The position numbers and the translations under genes were made by a program. Of a stretch of 64,000 nt of DNA, positions 19,203-28,216 are shown piece after piece; position 1 is the stretch's first letter; every line of letters starts with the position of its first letter. The notes beneath the pieces were generated by a model. That model was given only the letters and a program-made list of their open reading frames with translations. It did not search any database and was not told the DNA's origin. This DNA is from Streptococcus mitis (GTDB lineage Bacteria; Bacillota; Bacilli; Lactobacillales; Streptococcaceae), in the NCBI RefSeq assembly GCF_016658865.1, contig NZ_CP067992.1, positions 1,631,001 to 1,695,000 of the forward strand. The letters are read 5' to 3'.

Positions 19203-20428
19203 GACTCTCCTTCCATAAAACTTTTAATCATTTCTACCATTTCATCAGGCCTATCATGATGACAAATACCAGCATATGATTCTTCAGGTATAGTCAAGCA
19301 ACGTGTATTATCGAAAGTTAGTATCGGCTTTTCACATTTCTTTACTAAATCATAAACATATACTAGTTTCTCATCTAAATTTAAATCTAAATAAATATCG
19401 GAACTCTTTAGAAGTTTTTCCACTAAAATAGGAAAAGAATTAGGGTAAAGAGTCACATTTTGAAACCTAGATAATCTCTTTAATTCATCCGACATAAAAG
19501 TATGAGCAACAATATAAAAATGTACTTCTGGCAATTGTTCAACTAGATAATCAATTTTTTCTACACACCAAGAATTGGTTAAATTCATGCAAGTTAATGC
19601 TGGTTTATAAATATCTGCAGAATAAAAAACATCCTTTTCTTTCCAGCTAGATACTATATAACTCCATTCCATAAAAGAATATTTCCACCACTCTTCTCTC
19701 AAACGTCCAACCGAAAACTGCTTCCATGGTTTATCAGGAGAAATATAGTGCAAAATTTTTGGAAGAGGTGTTAGTGGAATTTCAAAAACAAAAGCATGAT
19801 TTTTTTCAGCTGCACCAGCATCAAAACCTACTTGAAAATTATAGGTATCCTCTAACTGGTAATAACTACTTTGAAAAAGAATATTGAGAATAGATTGATC
19901 TCCTTCCCCCACATTTTCATGTTCTTTTTCCGTTAATTCAACTAACTGCTGACGCATATTATTTGATTTCCATTTTTTATTGTCTATCAATAGAACTCCT
20001 GCGTTAAAACCAACACCTGCTCCAAAGCAAGAGCGAGTTGCAGCCAAATAATTTTCACCTAAATCTAATTCAAACAAATCGGTCAAATCACCAGTCACAA
20101 TCAAATCACTATCTAGATAGAGAACTTTATCTTCTGTTACAAAATCTGGAATAAAATAGCGTGCAAAGGTCATATGATTGATATGAGGTAATTTATTAGA
20201 CCAGTTCATTTTATACTGTGAACCAATTAACTTGCAATCAATCAAATCGCCTCCCATCTCTTGTAAATATATTCTTATTTGACTAACCCATTCCTGGGGA
20301 ATATCCTGATTGAGCAAATAAATTTTCAAATGACTGTTGTGTCTACAGAGTGACTTCATCGCTGTTTCGATTTGTCGAATATAAGCGTAATCACCTGCAA
20401 ATACTACTGCACGTTTGGTATTTCCCAT
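19199..20428 (-). CDS. GT8-family glycosyltransferase with C-terminal GtfB-like module
   Basis: A 409-aa paralogue of the next gene in the operon. The GT8 domain has DxD as DSD at 106-108 (LYLDSDLIVTGDL), FNAGVLLIDN and HYISPDKPWKQFS. The shared module (about 280-405) has IDYLVEQLPEVHFYIVAHT and SDIYLDLN; here DINH is changed to DLNL, so the module may have diverged. Cytosolic, sequential glycosylation of the SRR adhesin is the likely role. Coupled by a 4-bp overlap to the following GT8 gene. Confidence 0.9.
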   Translation of the reverse strand: MGNTKRAVVFAGDYAYIRQIETAMKSLCRHNSHLKIYLLNQDIPQEWVSQIRIYLQEMGGDLIDCKLIGSQYKMNWSNKLPHINHMTFARYFIPDFVTEDKVLYLDSDLIVTGDLTDLFELDLGENYLAATRSCFGAGVGFNAGVLLIDNKKWKSNNMRQQLVELTEKEHENVGEGDQSILNILFQSSYYQLEDTYNFQVGFDAGAAEKNHAFVFEIPLTPLPKILHYISPDKPWKQFSVGRLREEWWKYSFMEWSYIVSSWKEKDVFYSADIYKPALTCMNLTNSWCVEKIDYLVEQLPEVHFYIVAHTFMSDELKRLSRFQNVTLYPNSFPILVEKLLKSSDIYLDLNLDEKLVYVYDLVKKCEKPILTFDNTRCLTIPEESYAGICHHDRPDEMVEMIKSFMEGES

Positions 20429-20533
20429 TTTAAATCCTTATCATTTATTCTAACTAACATTATTTATTGTCCTACATACATTAAATCAAATAGATTTTAT
20501 TTTAGAATCTTTACATAAAATCAATCTGTTCAC

Positions 20534-21406
20534 TTACTTATCAAGCAAACATAATGTTTCCTTGATCCATCTCATCGTATCTGTTGATGATAGATTTTTA
20601 TCTTCAAGTTCTTTTTTTCTTCGTTTTAAAATTTCAATAAAAGAATCAACATAACGACTGACATCTATATTTCGAGCAGCAAGAAGAGCTATAAAATTTT
20701 CACGCTGTTGTAAATCACACCTGACCTTGAGTAAACTAAAATGTCTCGTCGATCCTTCACCTACTCTATAAACATAACTATCCCTATTGATATAGACAGA
20801 TTTAGGTGAGATTAGATAGATTTTAAACCAAAATTCCATATCTTCACCTAAAATAGTTAGAGAATTAAAACGAATATCCCCCACAACATCTTTTCTTACT
20901 AACTTTCCACTTACAAAACGATATGAATAATCGAAAGAATCCAAATCAATTAATTCATTGATTAGTTCTAGATGATGAAAGACTCGTTTATCGTAACCTC
21001 GTTGAAAAGAATGAACATACCAAGTATTATCTTCCATAGAAAATCTTTTATATGTTGAAATTGAGACTGACGCAGATTCGGATACTAGAGCAGAATATAG
21101 AACTTCTAAATAATCTTCCTCAACCCAGTCATCTGAATCAACAAAAGTTAAATAATCACCTCTGGAGTATTCAATCCCCAAATTACGAGCAGAAGAAACT
21201 CCGCCATTTTCTTTCCCATAGTAATGAAAACGGGAGTCACTCTCTGTATATTCCTGACAAATTCTTCCTGAATTATCTGTAGAACCATCATCAATCATAA
21301 GCACTTCAAAATTTGTATAAGTCTGTTTAACAAGACTTTCCAAGCAAATTCCAATATAACTTTCAGTATTATAAACTGGAATAATAACACTAATCAAAGA
21401 TTCCAT
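20534..21406 (-). CDS. GT2-family glycosyltransferase
   Basis: About 290 aa. The GT-A fold of family GT2 is shown by SVIIPVYNTESYIG, DDGSTDNSG and FVDSDDWVEEDY (DxD). The start at ATG 21406 has AGGTG seven bases ahead; the frame could also open at GTG 21415. The C-terminal third is helical and charged. It sits in the SRR glycosylation operon and most likely extends the adhesin glycan, with donor unknown. It is preceded by the longest spacer in the cluster. Confidence 0.88.
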   Translation of the reverse strand: MESLISVIIPVYNTESYIGICLESLVKQTYTNFEVLMIDDGSTDNSGRICQEYTESDSRFHYYGKENGGVSSARNLGIEYSRGDYLTFVDSDDWVEEDYLEVLYSALVSESASVSISTYKRFSMEDNTWYVHSFQRGYDKRVFHHLELINELIDLDSFDYSYRFVSGKLVRKDVVGDIRFNSLTILGEDMEFWFKIYLISPKSVYINRDSYVYRVGEGSTRHFSLLKVRCDLQQRENFIALLAARNIDVSRYVDSFIEILKRRKKELEDKNLSSTDTMRWIKETLCLLDK

Positions 21407-21444
21407 ACATTTCACCTACAATCTTAAAATTATAGAATAAATCT

Positions 21445-21519
21445 TTATTTATATAGCAATATAGTTGTCGGGCAGTCTCTATGTAAATCTTGAAAAATTT
21501 CCGTTAAATTCCTGTTCAT
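21445..21519 (-). other. Possible 24-codon ORF or gene remnant in cluster spacer
   Basis: In the 219-bp gap between two glycosyltransferase genes, a minus-strand ATG at 21519 opens 24 codons (MNRNLTEIFQDLHRDCPTTI, then LLYK). There is no convincing ribosome site. The gap is unusually long for this tightly packed operon, so this could be a decayed gene end. It could equally be chance. Confidence 0.2.
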
Positions 21520-21634
21520 AATAGATTCTTTTTATTAAAAATGTCTATTCTTTTAGAGAATTACCCTCATTAATTTCTTTTTTTGTCTAAAAATGTTCAA
21601 TCAAAATTGAGAACTTATTAATCATACTTATAAG

Positions 21635-24076
21635 TTATTCTAAAATCCTTGCAACAATCTGATTGTTATAGGTCTCATCCTCAATGAATTCAATATCTTG
21701 GTCAAAATTATGTTCAGCAGTATGTTTATGAGAAAATTTAACCTTGGTTTTAGCACCCATCTTCATCCACTCATACTCTGAATCAATATGACCAATATCG
21801 AGGACCCTATATCCCTTCTTAAAAAGATTATAGGATAAAATTTTAGCTGTAGGGCCAAGCATACATAAAACAAGACGATTTTCAGCATACTGTAATACCG
21901 CTTCTTGAATCTCTTCTATGCGCGAAAAAGCATTTTGAGAAGGACAGATAATCCGCTTAATTGAACTTGCTCCATCAAATAAATCATTGCCTACACCTGA
22001 ACGAGAAGTTACTCCTTCTACAATCAGAATGTCCTCATCCTTCCAAATATGTTTTAGTTTTTCAAATTGACTGAATGATTGCGATTTATCCATATAGTCA
22101 ATGTATGGTCGAGATACAAATGTAGTCCCATACCAATTTGCTCTAGCTAATTCTACATAATCTTTTAAATGATGTTCTAAATGTCCCTTCCAAAAGGCTT
22201 CCGCTGCTGGTGTAAAATTTGAACGATCAGCAAATACATTTGGTAAACCAATAACTAATTTTTCATCACTTTGAAGAGAAATAATCTCTTTCAACTGACT
22301 TGCAAGGTTTTCATCATAAACTTGATAAGGAATAGATTTTCCTAACATTAAATCCATCTCTCCATCTCCAAAACGGATAATAGAAGATTGGTTTTCTATT
22401 ATATAATCTAGAGTTTGATCAATATCCTTAACCATAATCGCTGGTCTTCTTGATTGGAATGTTCCAGAAATAATATTTTCAATGTCTTCCACCATACGTT
22501 CGGGTACTTTTGAAGAGTATATCTGTTGTCCAAAAGAACCATGTTGGGTACTATCAAAAGAGAAAATGATTTTATTCATTTCATGAGCTGATCTCACTAT
22601 ATCATGTGTCGAATGGCCACAGCTAATATCTAAATACAAGCCCGCTCTTACTTTTAATTGTTCTAATTTTTCTGTTGTTATAGCTGGATGTAAACGAATA
22701 TTTTGATAGTTACTTTGTAGTTCATATAACTTTGGCCCCATATCTGTCCAAGCTGCGATATCAAAGATAACATGTGGAAGATATTGAGCTAAATAATCTA
22801 ATTGTTCAATGTCCTGTGTATCAGTAAATATTAAGCAATGAAATGTCTCCTGATTATAATCTTTTAAAAATCGAGAATGACTAGCATAGTCTTTGATAGC
22901 TTCTATCATTAAATTGACATTTTCTTTATCAAATACTATTTGATCATACATTCCATGCTGTGTATTAGAAAAACTTAAGATAGGAATCCCAACGTTACAA
23001 ACATCTTTCAAAATACTTTCAACTTCTAATCCCTGATGGATATCCAGATAAATATCCACTTTTCTTTTCAGTTTTTCCAAGACAGGAGGAACAATCTGTG
23101 GATGCAATCTCACATTATCATAGACAGCTAATTTTATCAGCTTATCACCCATATCCGTCCAAGCTGCGATATGAAAGACTACATCTGGTAGAGCCGTAAC
23201 TAGCTCTTCTATCCCTTCTAAATCTTGGGAATTTGTCAAAGTTAAACAAGAAAATTCCTTATCTAGAGGCGATGTCATTTCAAACTCTCCTATATGGTGT
23301 TGTAAAATTTGATTCCACTCCAAATCATGAAATTCCCACCATAAATCACGATAACGGTTGGCTATCAAGGTGGTCCATGGCTTTCTGTAGGTAGTAAAAT
23401 GAATCACCACTGGTTTATCGTTAAAAGCCAGATGTTCCTGCCAATTATTATACAAAGCAACCACATCATGTCCTACTTGTAAATTATAAGCTCTACCTAG
23501 TTCTAACCAATCATCTTGTAAGACCTGATTGAAAATCGTTTGATCACCATTAAAATGCTCAAAGCGACCTTCTTCAACTTCCTTTGTTGTTATTATAGAC
23601 TGTTCAATTAACCGTTCTTTTAGATTCTCTTGACGCCATTTTTCATTGTTGATTAGTAGGACGCCAGTATTGAAACCTTGACCATTTGCATCTCTAATCG
23701 CTGCGATATAATGTTCTCTTACATCCTGCTCAAATAGACTGTCTAATTTATCATTAATAAGTAAGTCACAATCCAAATACAACACAGTATCTTCTTGTAT
23801 ATAGTCTGGAATAAAGTACCTAGCATAGGCAATTGAACTAATGTGAGCCTGTTTTTTCCAATTCTGAAACACAGCTTGTTCAGGTAGTTTAACATCGATA
23901 ATGTCACTACCTAACACGCGAGCTATTTTTCGTGGTTTGCGGAACCAATCTGGCATGATATCTTGATTTAAAATATAAATCTTAACATCTCGATTGTGGT
24001 ATAGGATAGATTTTATGGTTGTTTCTAACTGCGTGGTGTAATTACGATCACCAGCTAATACAATTGTTTTAATCAT
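21635..24076 (-). CDS. GT8 + two GtfB-like modules + GT-D (DUF1792) fusion glycosyltransferase
   Basis: An 813-aa multidomain enzyme. Residues 1-270 are GT8 with DCD at 102-104. Two copies of the shared module follow (about 280-405 and 412-540; both contain AAWTDMG, a YLDI motif and a HG-containing FSxTQHG block). Residues about 550-813 match the DUF1792/GT-D fold, with IIRFGDGEMDLMLG carrying the DxE-type metal/donor motif. GT-D domains are known galactosyl- or glucosyltransferases acting after Gtf3 in SRR glycan synthesis. Two catalytic domains in one chain suggest two consecutive sugar additions. It starts 9 bp after the gtf3 stop. Confidence 0.92.
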   Translation of the reverse strand: MIKTIVLAGDRNYTTQLETTIKSILYHNRDVKIYILNQDIMPDWFRKPRKIARVLGSDIIDVKLPEQAVFQNWKKQAHISSIAYARYFIPDYIQEDTVLYLDCDLLINDKLDSLFEQDVREHYIAAIRDANGQGFNTGVLLINNEKWRQENLKERLIEQSIITTKEVEEGRFEHFNGDQTIFNQVLQDDWLELGRAYNLQVGHDVVALYNNWQEHLAFNDKPVVIHFTTYRKPWTTLIANRYRDLWWEFHDLEWNQILQHHIGEFEMTSPLDKEFSCLTLTNSQDLEGIEELVTALPDVVFHIAAWTDMGDKLIKLAVYDNVRLHPQIVPPVLEKLKRKVDIYLDIHQGLEVESILKDVCNVGIPILSFSNTQHGMYDQIVFDKENVNLMIEAIKDYASHSRFLKDYNQETFHCLIFTDTQDIEQLDYLAQYLPHVIFDIAAWTDMGPKLYELQSNYQNIRLHPAITTEKLEQLKVRAGLYLDISCGHSTHDIVRSAHEMNKIIFSFDSTQHGSFGQQIYSSKVPERMVEDIENIISGTFQSRRPAIMVKDIDQTLDYIIENQSSIIRFGDGEMDLMLGKSIPYQVYDENLASQLKEIISLQSDEKLVIGLPNVFADRSNFTPAAEAFWKGHLEHHLKDYVELARANWYGTTFVSRPYIDYMDKSQSFSQFEKLKHIWKDEDILIVEGVTSRSGVGNDLFDGASSIKRIICPSQNAFSRIEEIQEAVLQYAENRLVLCMLGPTAKILSYNLFKKGYRVLDIGHIDSEYEWMKMGAKTKVKFSHKHTAEHNFDQDIEFIEDETYNNQIVARILE

Positions 24077-24085
24077 CTTGTTCTC

Positions 24086-25096
24086 TTAATCAATTCCTAA
24101 GTGATAAATCGCATCTACCAATAGCTTTTTAGTGAAATAGCCCTCTTTCAGCAGATAACTAAATGTCTTGATACGATTCGTCATTTCTTGATATTCTTCT
24201 ACATTCATTTTATCAACTATCGCATGAACTTCTTCTAGGCTATCTGCCACGAAGCCCAATCCTTGATCTACTAGAAATTTAGCAGTTGATAAGCTGCTCG
24301 GTACAATCACTGGGATACCAGCTGTTAGATAGGTACTAACCTTATGAGATATATTCAAGGTATAGTATTGGTTACTTTCTCCCTCATTTTGATGGGTTCC
24401 CCAGACAATGCCAAATCCACCCTTTGATAATTCTAGCAACAATTCCTCATCTTTTTTCCATCCTTCGATGCTGAGATTTCTAGCACTAGAACTAGCTTCC
24501 CCTTTATTTGAAAATACTCTTAAAGGCGTATCTTGAGACCAATTTTGCAAGTCTGGGAAACGCTCTAAACTTCCAGCAAAAAAGAGTTCTTTTTTAAAAG
24601 TCGGAGTGTATAAGGATAAATCATGAGGATGATCCCACATCCCTTGAATGAGAATTTTCTTAGTTGTCAAGCCTTCTTCCATCAGGCGTTCTTTCATCTG
24701 TTCAGATGGAACAATCAAAACGTCCGATAGATTATACATATACATATACTCTTTCATGAGATAATAATTACTATCAAACATGAGAGGAACAACATCATGG
24801 ATAAAGCAAACAATTTTTACCTGCATATCCTTCAGCTTATCAAACAAGACTCGATCAAACTCAAAGCCATTCCAAGTAGGAGACTGAAAGACTAAGATAT
24901 CACCAATAGAAATACTGGCCATAATACCATCCAGACGTTTATTCATTTCAGAAGGACTATCTGAAGCAATATTATAAAAATAGATACCAACTTCTCTAAA
25001 TCCCAGTTGACTGGCTATCTTTTGTACAGCATTTTGGGCTAGAATAACCGTACTATCACCAGCCATACCGTATAAGTTTGTTAAATGTAGTTTCAT
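24086..25096 (-). CDS. gtf3: Gtf3/Nss-type glucosyltransferase for the second sugar
   Basis: A 336-aa GT-B enzyme starting [21 protein letters not shown], characteristic of Gtf3 (also called Nss). Gtf3 is known to add glucose to the GlcNAc-modified SRR adhesin. Visible features are the [10 protein letters not shown] segment, [12 protein letters not shown] and the C-terminal helix region [10 protein letters not shown]. It lies between a GT2 gene and the GT8/GT-D fusion; the gtf3-GT-D neighbourhood is conserved in other SRR loci. Confidence 0.93.
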   Translation of the reverse strand: MKLHLTNLYGMAGDSTVILAQNAVQKIASQLGFREVGIYFYNIASDSPSEMNKRLDGIMASISIGDILVFQSPTWNGFEFDRVLFDKLKDMQVKIVCFIHDVVPLMFDSNYYLMKEYMYMYNLSDVLIVPSEQMKERLMEEGLTTKKILIQGMWDHPHDLSLYTPTFKKELFFAGSLERFPDLQNWSQDTPLRVFSNKGEASSSARNLSIEGWKKDEELLLELSKGGFGIVWGTHQNEGESNQYYTLNISHKVSTYLTAGIPVIVPSSLSTAKFLVDQGLGFVADSLEEVHAIVDKMNVEEYQEMTNRIKTFSYLLKEGYFTKKLLVDAIYHLGID

Positions 25097-25124
25097 ATTG
25101 TATTATCTCATTTTTTATTAATAT

Positions 25125-26000
25125 TTACGGAAGCAAAGACAATTTTTCCATCATCCTTCGATAAATCTCTGTGAACTGCATATTTTGCTCTTCTAATCTT
25201 GCTACTACTCTTTGTAATCTATTTTTATAAATCAAATTATGATTGGTCAAATCATAATTCAAACTTGCTAAAATAGCTAGTTTTTCTTCCCTAGCCTCGA
25301 TTTCATCATACATACGCTTTTCACTCCATATATTCGATAAAGTACCATTCAAACCAACACGGTACCAATAAATATAACTATTTAAATAGACAACCCGTGA
25401 AGCCTTTAGGAGTACTTTCCACGTCCAGTAAGTATCTTCCGCAATTTTTCCTAAAGGAAATGGCAAATTTTCTAATAGCTCTCTCTTGAATAATTTCAAA
25501 TAAGCTACAGTCCAATTCCCATTTCTCATTTCTTCGACACCTTCTCTATCTATGATTTCTTTTCCTTCTATCATTCCAAGAGAATCATCTGGATTAGAAT
25601 TATAAAACAAATATTGGCAACGTGATTCATCGTAACAATTATAACGTCCGATACTAATATCCGCATTTTCTTTTTTCAATGCATCATATAACTGTTGTAA
25701 AGCATCATTTTCCAACCAATCATCAGAATCTACAAAAGTAAGATAGGAACCTTTTGATTGTCTTATTCCATAATTGCGTGCATCTGATAGGCCTCCATTT
25801 TCTTTTTCAAAATAACGGAAACGAGCATCCTTAGCAACATATTCTCTACAAATATCTGCTGAATTATCTGGAGAACCATCATTGATTAATAAGCATTCAA
25901 AATTTGTATACGTTTGTTTTTGAATACTATCTAAACACATTCTCAGATAATTTTCCACATTATATATTGGAACAACAATACTGATTAACTCATTTTCCAT
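25125..26000 (-). CDS. GT2-family glycosyltransferase
   Basis: A 291-aa GT-A enzyme: SIVVPIYNVENYLRMCLDS, NDGSPDNSADIC and FVDSDDWLENDAL (DxD), with an E-D-x-W acceptor region AEDTYWTWKVLL. It overlaps the upstream GT8 gene by 11 bp, suggesting translational coupling. It resembles the other GT2 proteins of this operon in length but shows only family-level similarity by eye. Donor sugar unknown. Confidence 0.9.
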   Translation of the reverse strand: MENELISIVVPIYNVENYLRMCLDSIQKQTYTNFECLLINDGSPDNSADICREYVAKDARFRYFEKENGGLSDARNYGIRQSKGSYLTFVDSDDWLENDALQQLYDALKKENADISIGRYNCYDESRCQYLFYNSNPDDSLGMIEGKEIIDREGVEEMRNGNWTVAYLKLFKRELLENLPFPLGKIAEDTYWTWKVLLKASRVVYLNSYIYWYRVGLNGTLSNIWSEKRMYDEIEAREEKLAILASLNYDLTNHNLIYKNRLQRVVARLEEQNMQFTEIYRRMMEKLSLLP

Positions 26001-27219
26001 TGACTTCTTCTCCTAAAAATCTGCGAATAGCATCTACCATCTTATCTGGCTCACTTGCTGAAAAAATCTGACTTCTTCCTGTGCTATCATGACTAGTATT
26101 ATCAAAACCAAAGATTGGTTTATTGCGTTTATGAACTTCTTCGATAATGTTGACAATTTCTCCTTCATGGTTAATATCAAGATAGAAATCCATTTTATCC
26201 AAGGTTTCTTTCATATTAAACTGATTAAAATTCGGCATAAGTGAAAGATTCAGATGTATCTGTAAATCAATAACAGAGGGAGCAAAATTTGTATGCGCCA
26301 AGATCGTAAAGTGCACTTCTGGCAATTCCGATAGGAGATATTCCAAGGACTCCATGGCAGCACTATTTGTAAAAATACAAGTATGATATAAGGGAGCTCC
26401 TACTAATTCGTTAAAAGAGCGTTTAACGATATCTGAACTTAACAATACATCGTTCCAGTTCAAACCATAATAAAACCACCAGAGTTTACGAAAACGTGTC
26501 AGCGTTAAATGGGTCCATGGTTTAAATTCTGTGGTATAGTGAATAATCTTTGGTTCACAATTTCCATAATAGTTAGATTGGTACCATTCACTATTCCCTC
26601 TTAAATGAAGAAATTGATCTAAACCAACCATGAAATTATACTCTTTATCCAAATGTAGCCACTGATCACCAAAATACATATTGAGAATCCCTTGGTCTCC
26701 ATAGACATGTTCATGATGTTTGGCAGTCAACTCCAGTAGACTTTGTGTCAAACGATTTTCTCTCCATTTCTTTGCATCAATCACCATCACACCTGAATTA
26801 AAGGTTGTTAAGCAACCACTCTGATCAAAATCCTGAACAGCTGCGATAGCATATCCATGTAAATCCAAGAAAAATAAGTCGTCTAATTTTGCATTGACAA
26901 TCGTATCTGAGTCTAAATAGAGAACCCTATCTTCTATAACTTCGTCTGCAATAAAATATCTAAAGAAAGCAGCATAGGAAAGGATTGCATTTGGTAAGTA
27001 AAAATCACGAAGATTATGAACTGTTTTTTTAACATTGACAATCTCAGATCCAATAACTTTCAAACGATGTCTCATTAATAAAAACCATTCACTAGGTAGG
27101 TCGTCATTAAACACATAAAATTTCACTTCGTGATTATGAACTGAAACTGACTTTATAACAGTTTCTACCTTATCAAGATAATTAATATCAGCTCCTAAAG
27201 CAATAACTTTTCTATACAT
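25990..27219 (-). CDS. GT8-family glycosyltransferase with C-terminal GtfB-like module
   Basis: A 409-aa protein. The GT8 domain (about 1-265) has DxD as DSD at 103-105 (LYLDSDTIVNAKL), FNSGVMVIDAKKW and HYTTEFKPWTHLT. The shared module (about 280-405) has SLEYLLSELPEVHF, DFYLDINHEGE and FGFDNTSHD. It sits after a 130-bp spacer with a hairpin and overlaps the following GT2 gene by 11 bp. The likely role is cytosolic extension of the SRR glycan; sugar and linkage unknown. Confidence 0.9.
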   Translation of the reverse strand: MYRKVIALGADINYLDKVETVIKSVSVHNHEVKFYVFNDDLPSEWFLLMRHRLKVIGSEIVNVKKTVHNLRDFYLPNAILSYAAFFRYFIADEVIEDRVLYLDSDTIVNAKLDDLFFLDLHGYAIAAVQDFDQSGCLTTFNSGVMVIDAKKWRENRLTQSLLELTAKHHEHVYGDQGILNMYFGDQWLHLDKEYNFMVGLDQFLHLRGNSEWYQSNYYGNCEPKIIHYTTEFKPWTHLTLTRFRKLWWFYYGLNWNDVLLSSDIVKRSFNELVGAPLYHTCIFTNSAAMESLEYLLSELPEVHFTILAHTNFAPSVIDLQIHLNLSLMPNFNQFNMKETLDKMDFYLDINHEGEIVNIIEEVHKRNKPIFGFDNTSHDSTGRSQIFSASEPDKMVDAIRRFLGEEVNGK

Positions 27220-27303
27220 TCTTATCTCCCGATTCCTCTATGTTTACCAACTGAAAAAACATGCTTCTGACAATTAAATCCACTTTATTATTAATTTGAA
27301 ATA

Positions 27304-27327
27304 CATTCCAAGTCCCATCTTGGAATG
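27304..27327. other. Hairpin in the spacer inside the glycosylation operon
   Basis: A perfect 9-bp stem (CATTCCAAG/CTTGGAATG) with a 6-nt loop. On the plus strand it is followed by GATTTTTTC. On the transcribed minus strand only TATTTC follows, so it would be a weak terminator or attenuator for the operon. Confidence 0.4.
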
Positions 27328-27349
27328 ATTTTTTCTTGATGATTAGTGC

Positions 27350-28216
27350 CTACTCGACTTCATTCAGATACTCTCTCACTCTAGAAACTAGTTTATCTGG
27401 ATCACTTGACGAAAAGACTTCCTGACCTTGATTTCCATGGACTGTATTCTCAAAAGCATAAACAGGCTTATTCTGTTTTATTGCTCTATTAACAATACCA
27501 TCCACCTCACCCCAATGGTTGATATCTAAATAAATGTCTGATTTCTTCATCAAGTCCTCAATAATATCATCATGATGAACATTTGTATATATATTTACGT
27601 TTTCATAACGATTGAAACTTTCAAGATAATCCGAAATATTTGTTTTAGCTGCTATATGAAAAGCTACCTCTGGAAGATTCTGAACAAGGTAGTCTAAATT
27701 TTCTAAAGTGTCTGAAGCTGTTAAAGTGAAAACGTGAGACTGGTGTTGTTTCCTAGAAGTGATTTTCAAATCCTCTTGGGAAGTAACAATAGAATTAGCT
27801 GGTATATCTTTATAAATCAGCGCATTTGCTCCAATAATGACATTATCCCCAATCGTCACTCCTTTTAAAATGACGACATTAGTCCCAATCCAACAATTTT
27901 TTCCAATAGTTATTTTGTCAGCAGTAAATTTAATTTTTTCGATATGGTAATTTGAATATTTATGGTTATGGTCAAAAATCCTTACTCCATCTCCAAACAT
28001 AGTATCTTTACCGATTTCAATTTCTTTACCACAACGAATCGTACAATGATCATTAAAGAAAACTCTATTTCCAAGTGTTAATTTAGCATTATCAGATACT
28101 TCCAAACTTATAAATGAACGCAATGTAACATCCGTTCCTAGTTCAATAGTAGCAGTAGGAGATATCTCTATATGATGAAAATCTCCTAATAACTTTACAG
28201 AATCTTTAAACTCCAT
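27350..28216 (-). CDS. Hexapeptide-repeat acyltransferase fused to a GtfB-like module
   Basis: A 288-aa two-part protein. Residues about 10-155 are a left-handed beta-helix acyltransferase with hexapeptide repeats (IGKNCWIGTNVVILKGVTIG, and VIIGANALIYKDIP). His is present in IFDHNHKYSNY, as in O-acetyltransferases of the maltose/galactoside type. Residues about 160-288 are the shared operon module (LDYLVQNLPEVAFHIAAKT, SDIYLDINHWGEV, FENTVHG). The acyltransferase likely acetylates a glycan sugar, with the module directing it to the same substrate as the glycosyltransferases. It overlaps the upstream gene by 11 bp. Confidence 0.88.
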   Translation of the reverse strand: MEFKDSVKLLGDFHHIEISPTATIELGTDVTLRSFISLEVSDNAKLTLGNRVFFNDHCTIRCGKEIEIGKDTMFGDGVRIFDHNHKYSNYHIEKIKFTADKITIGKNCWIGTNVVILKGVTIGDNVIIGANALIYKDIPANSIVTSQEDLKITSRKQHQSHVFTLTASDTLENLDYLVQNLPEVAFHIAAKTNISDYLESFNRYENVNIYTNVHHDDIIEDLMKKSDIYLDINHWGEVDGIVNRAIKQNKPVYAFENTVHGNQGQEVFSSSDPDKLVSRVREYLNEVE

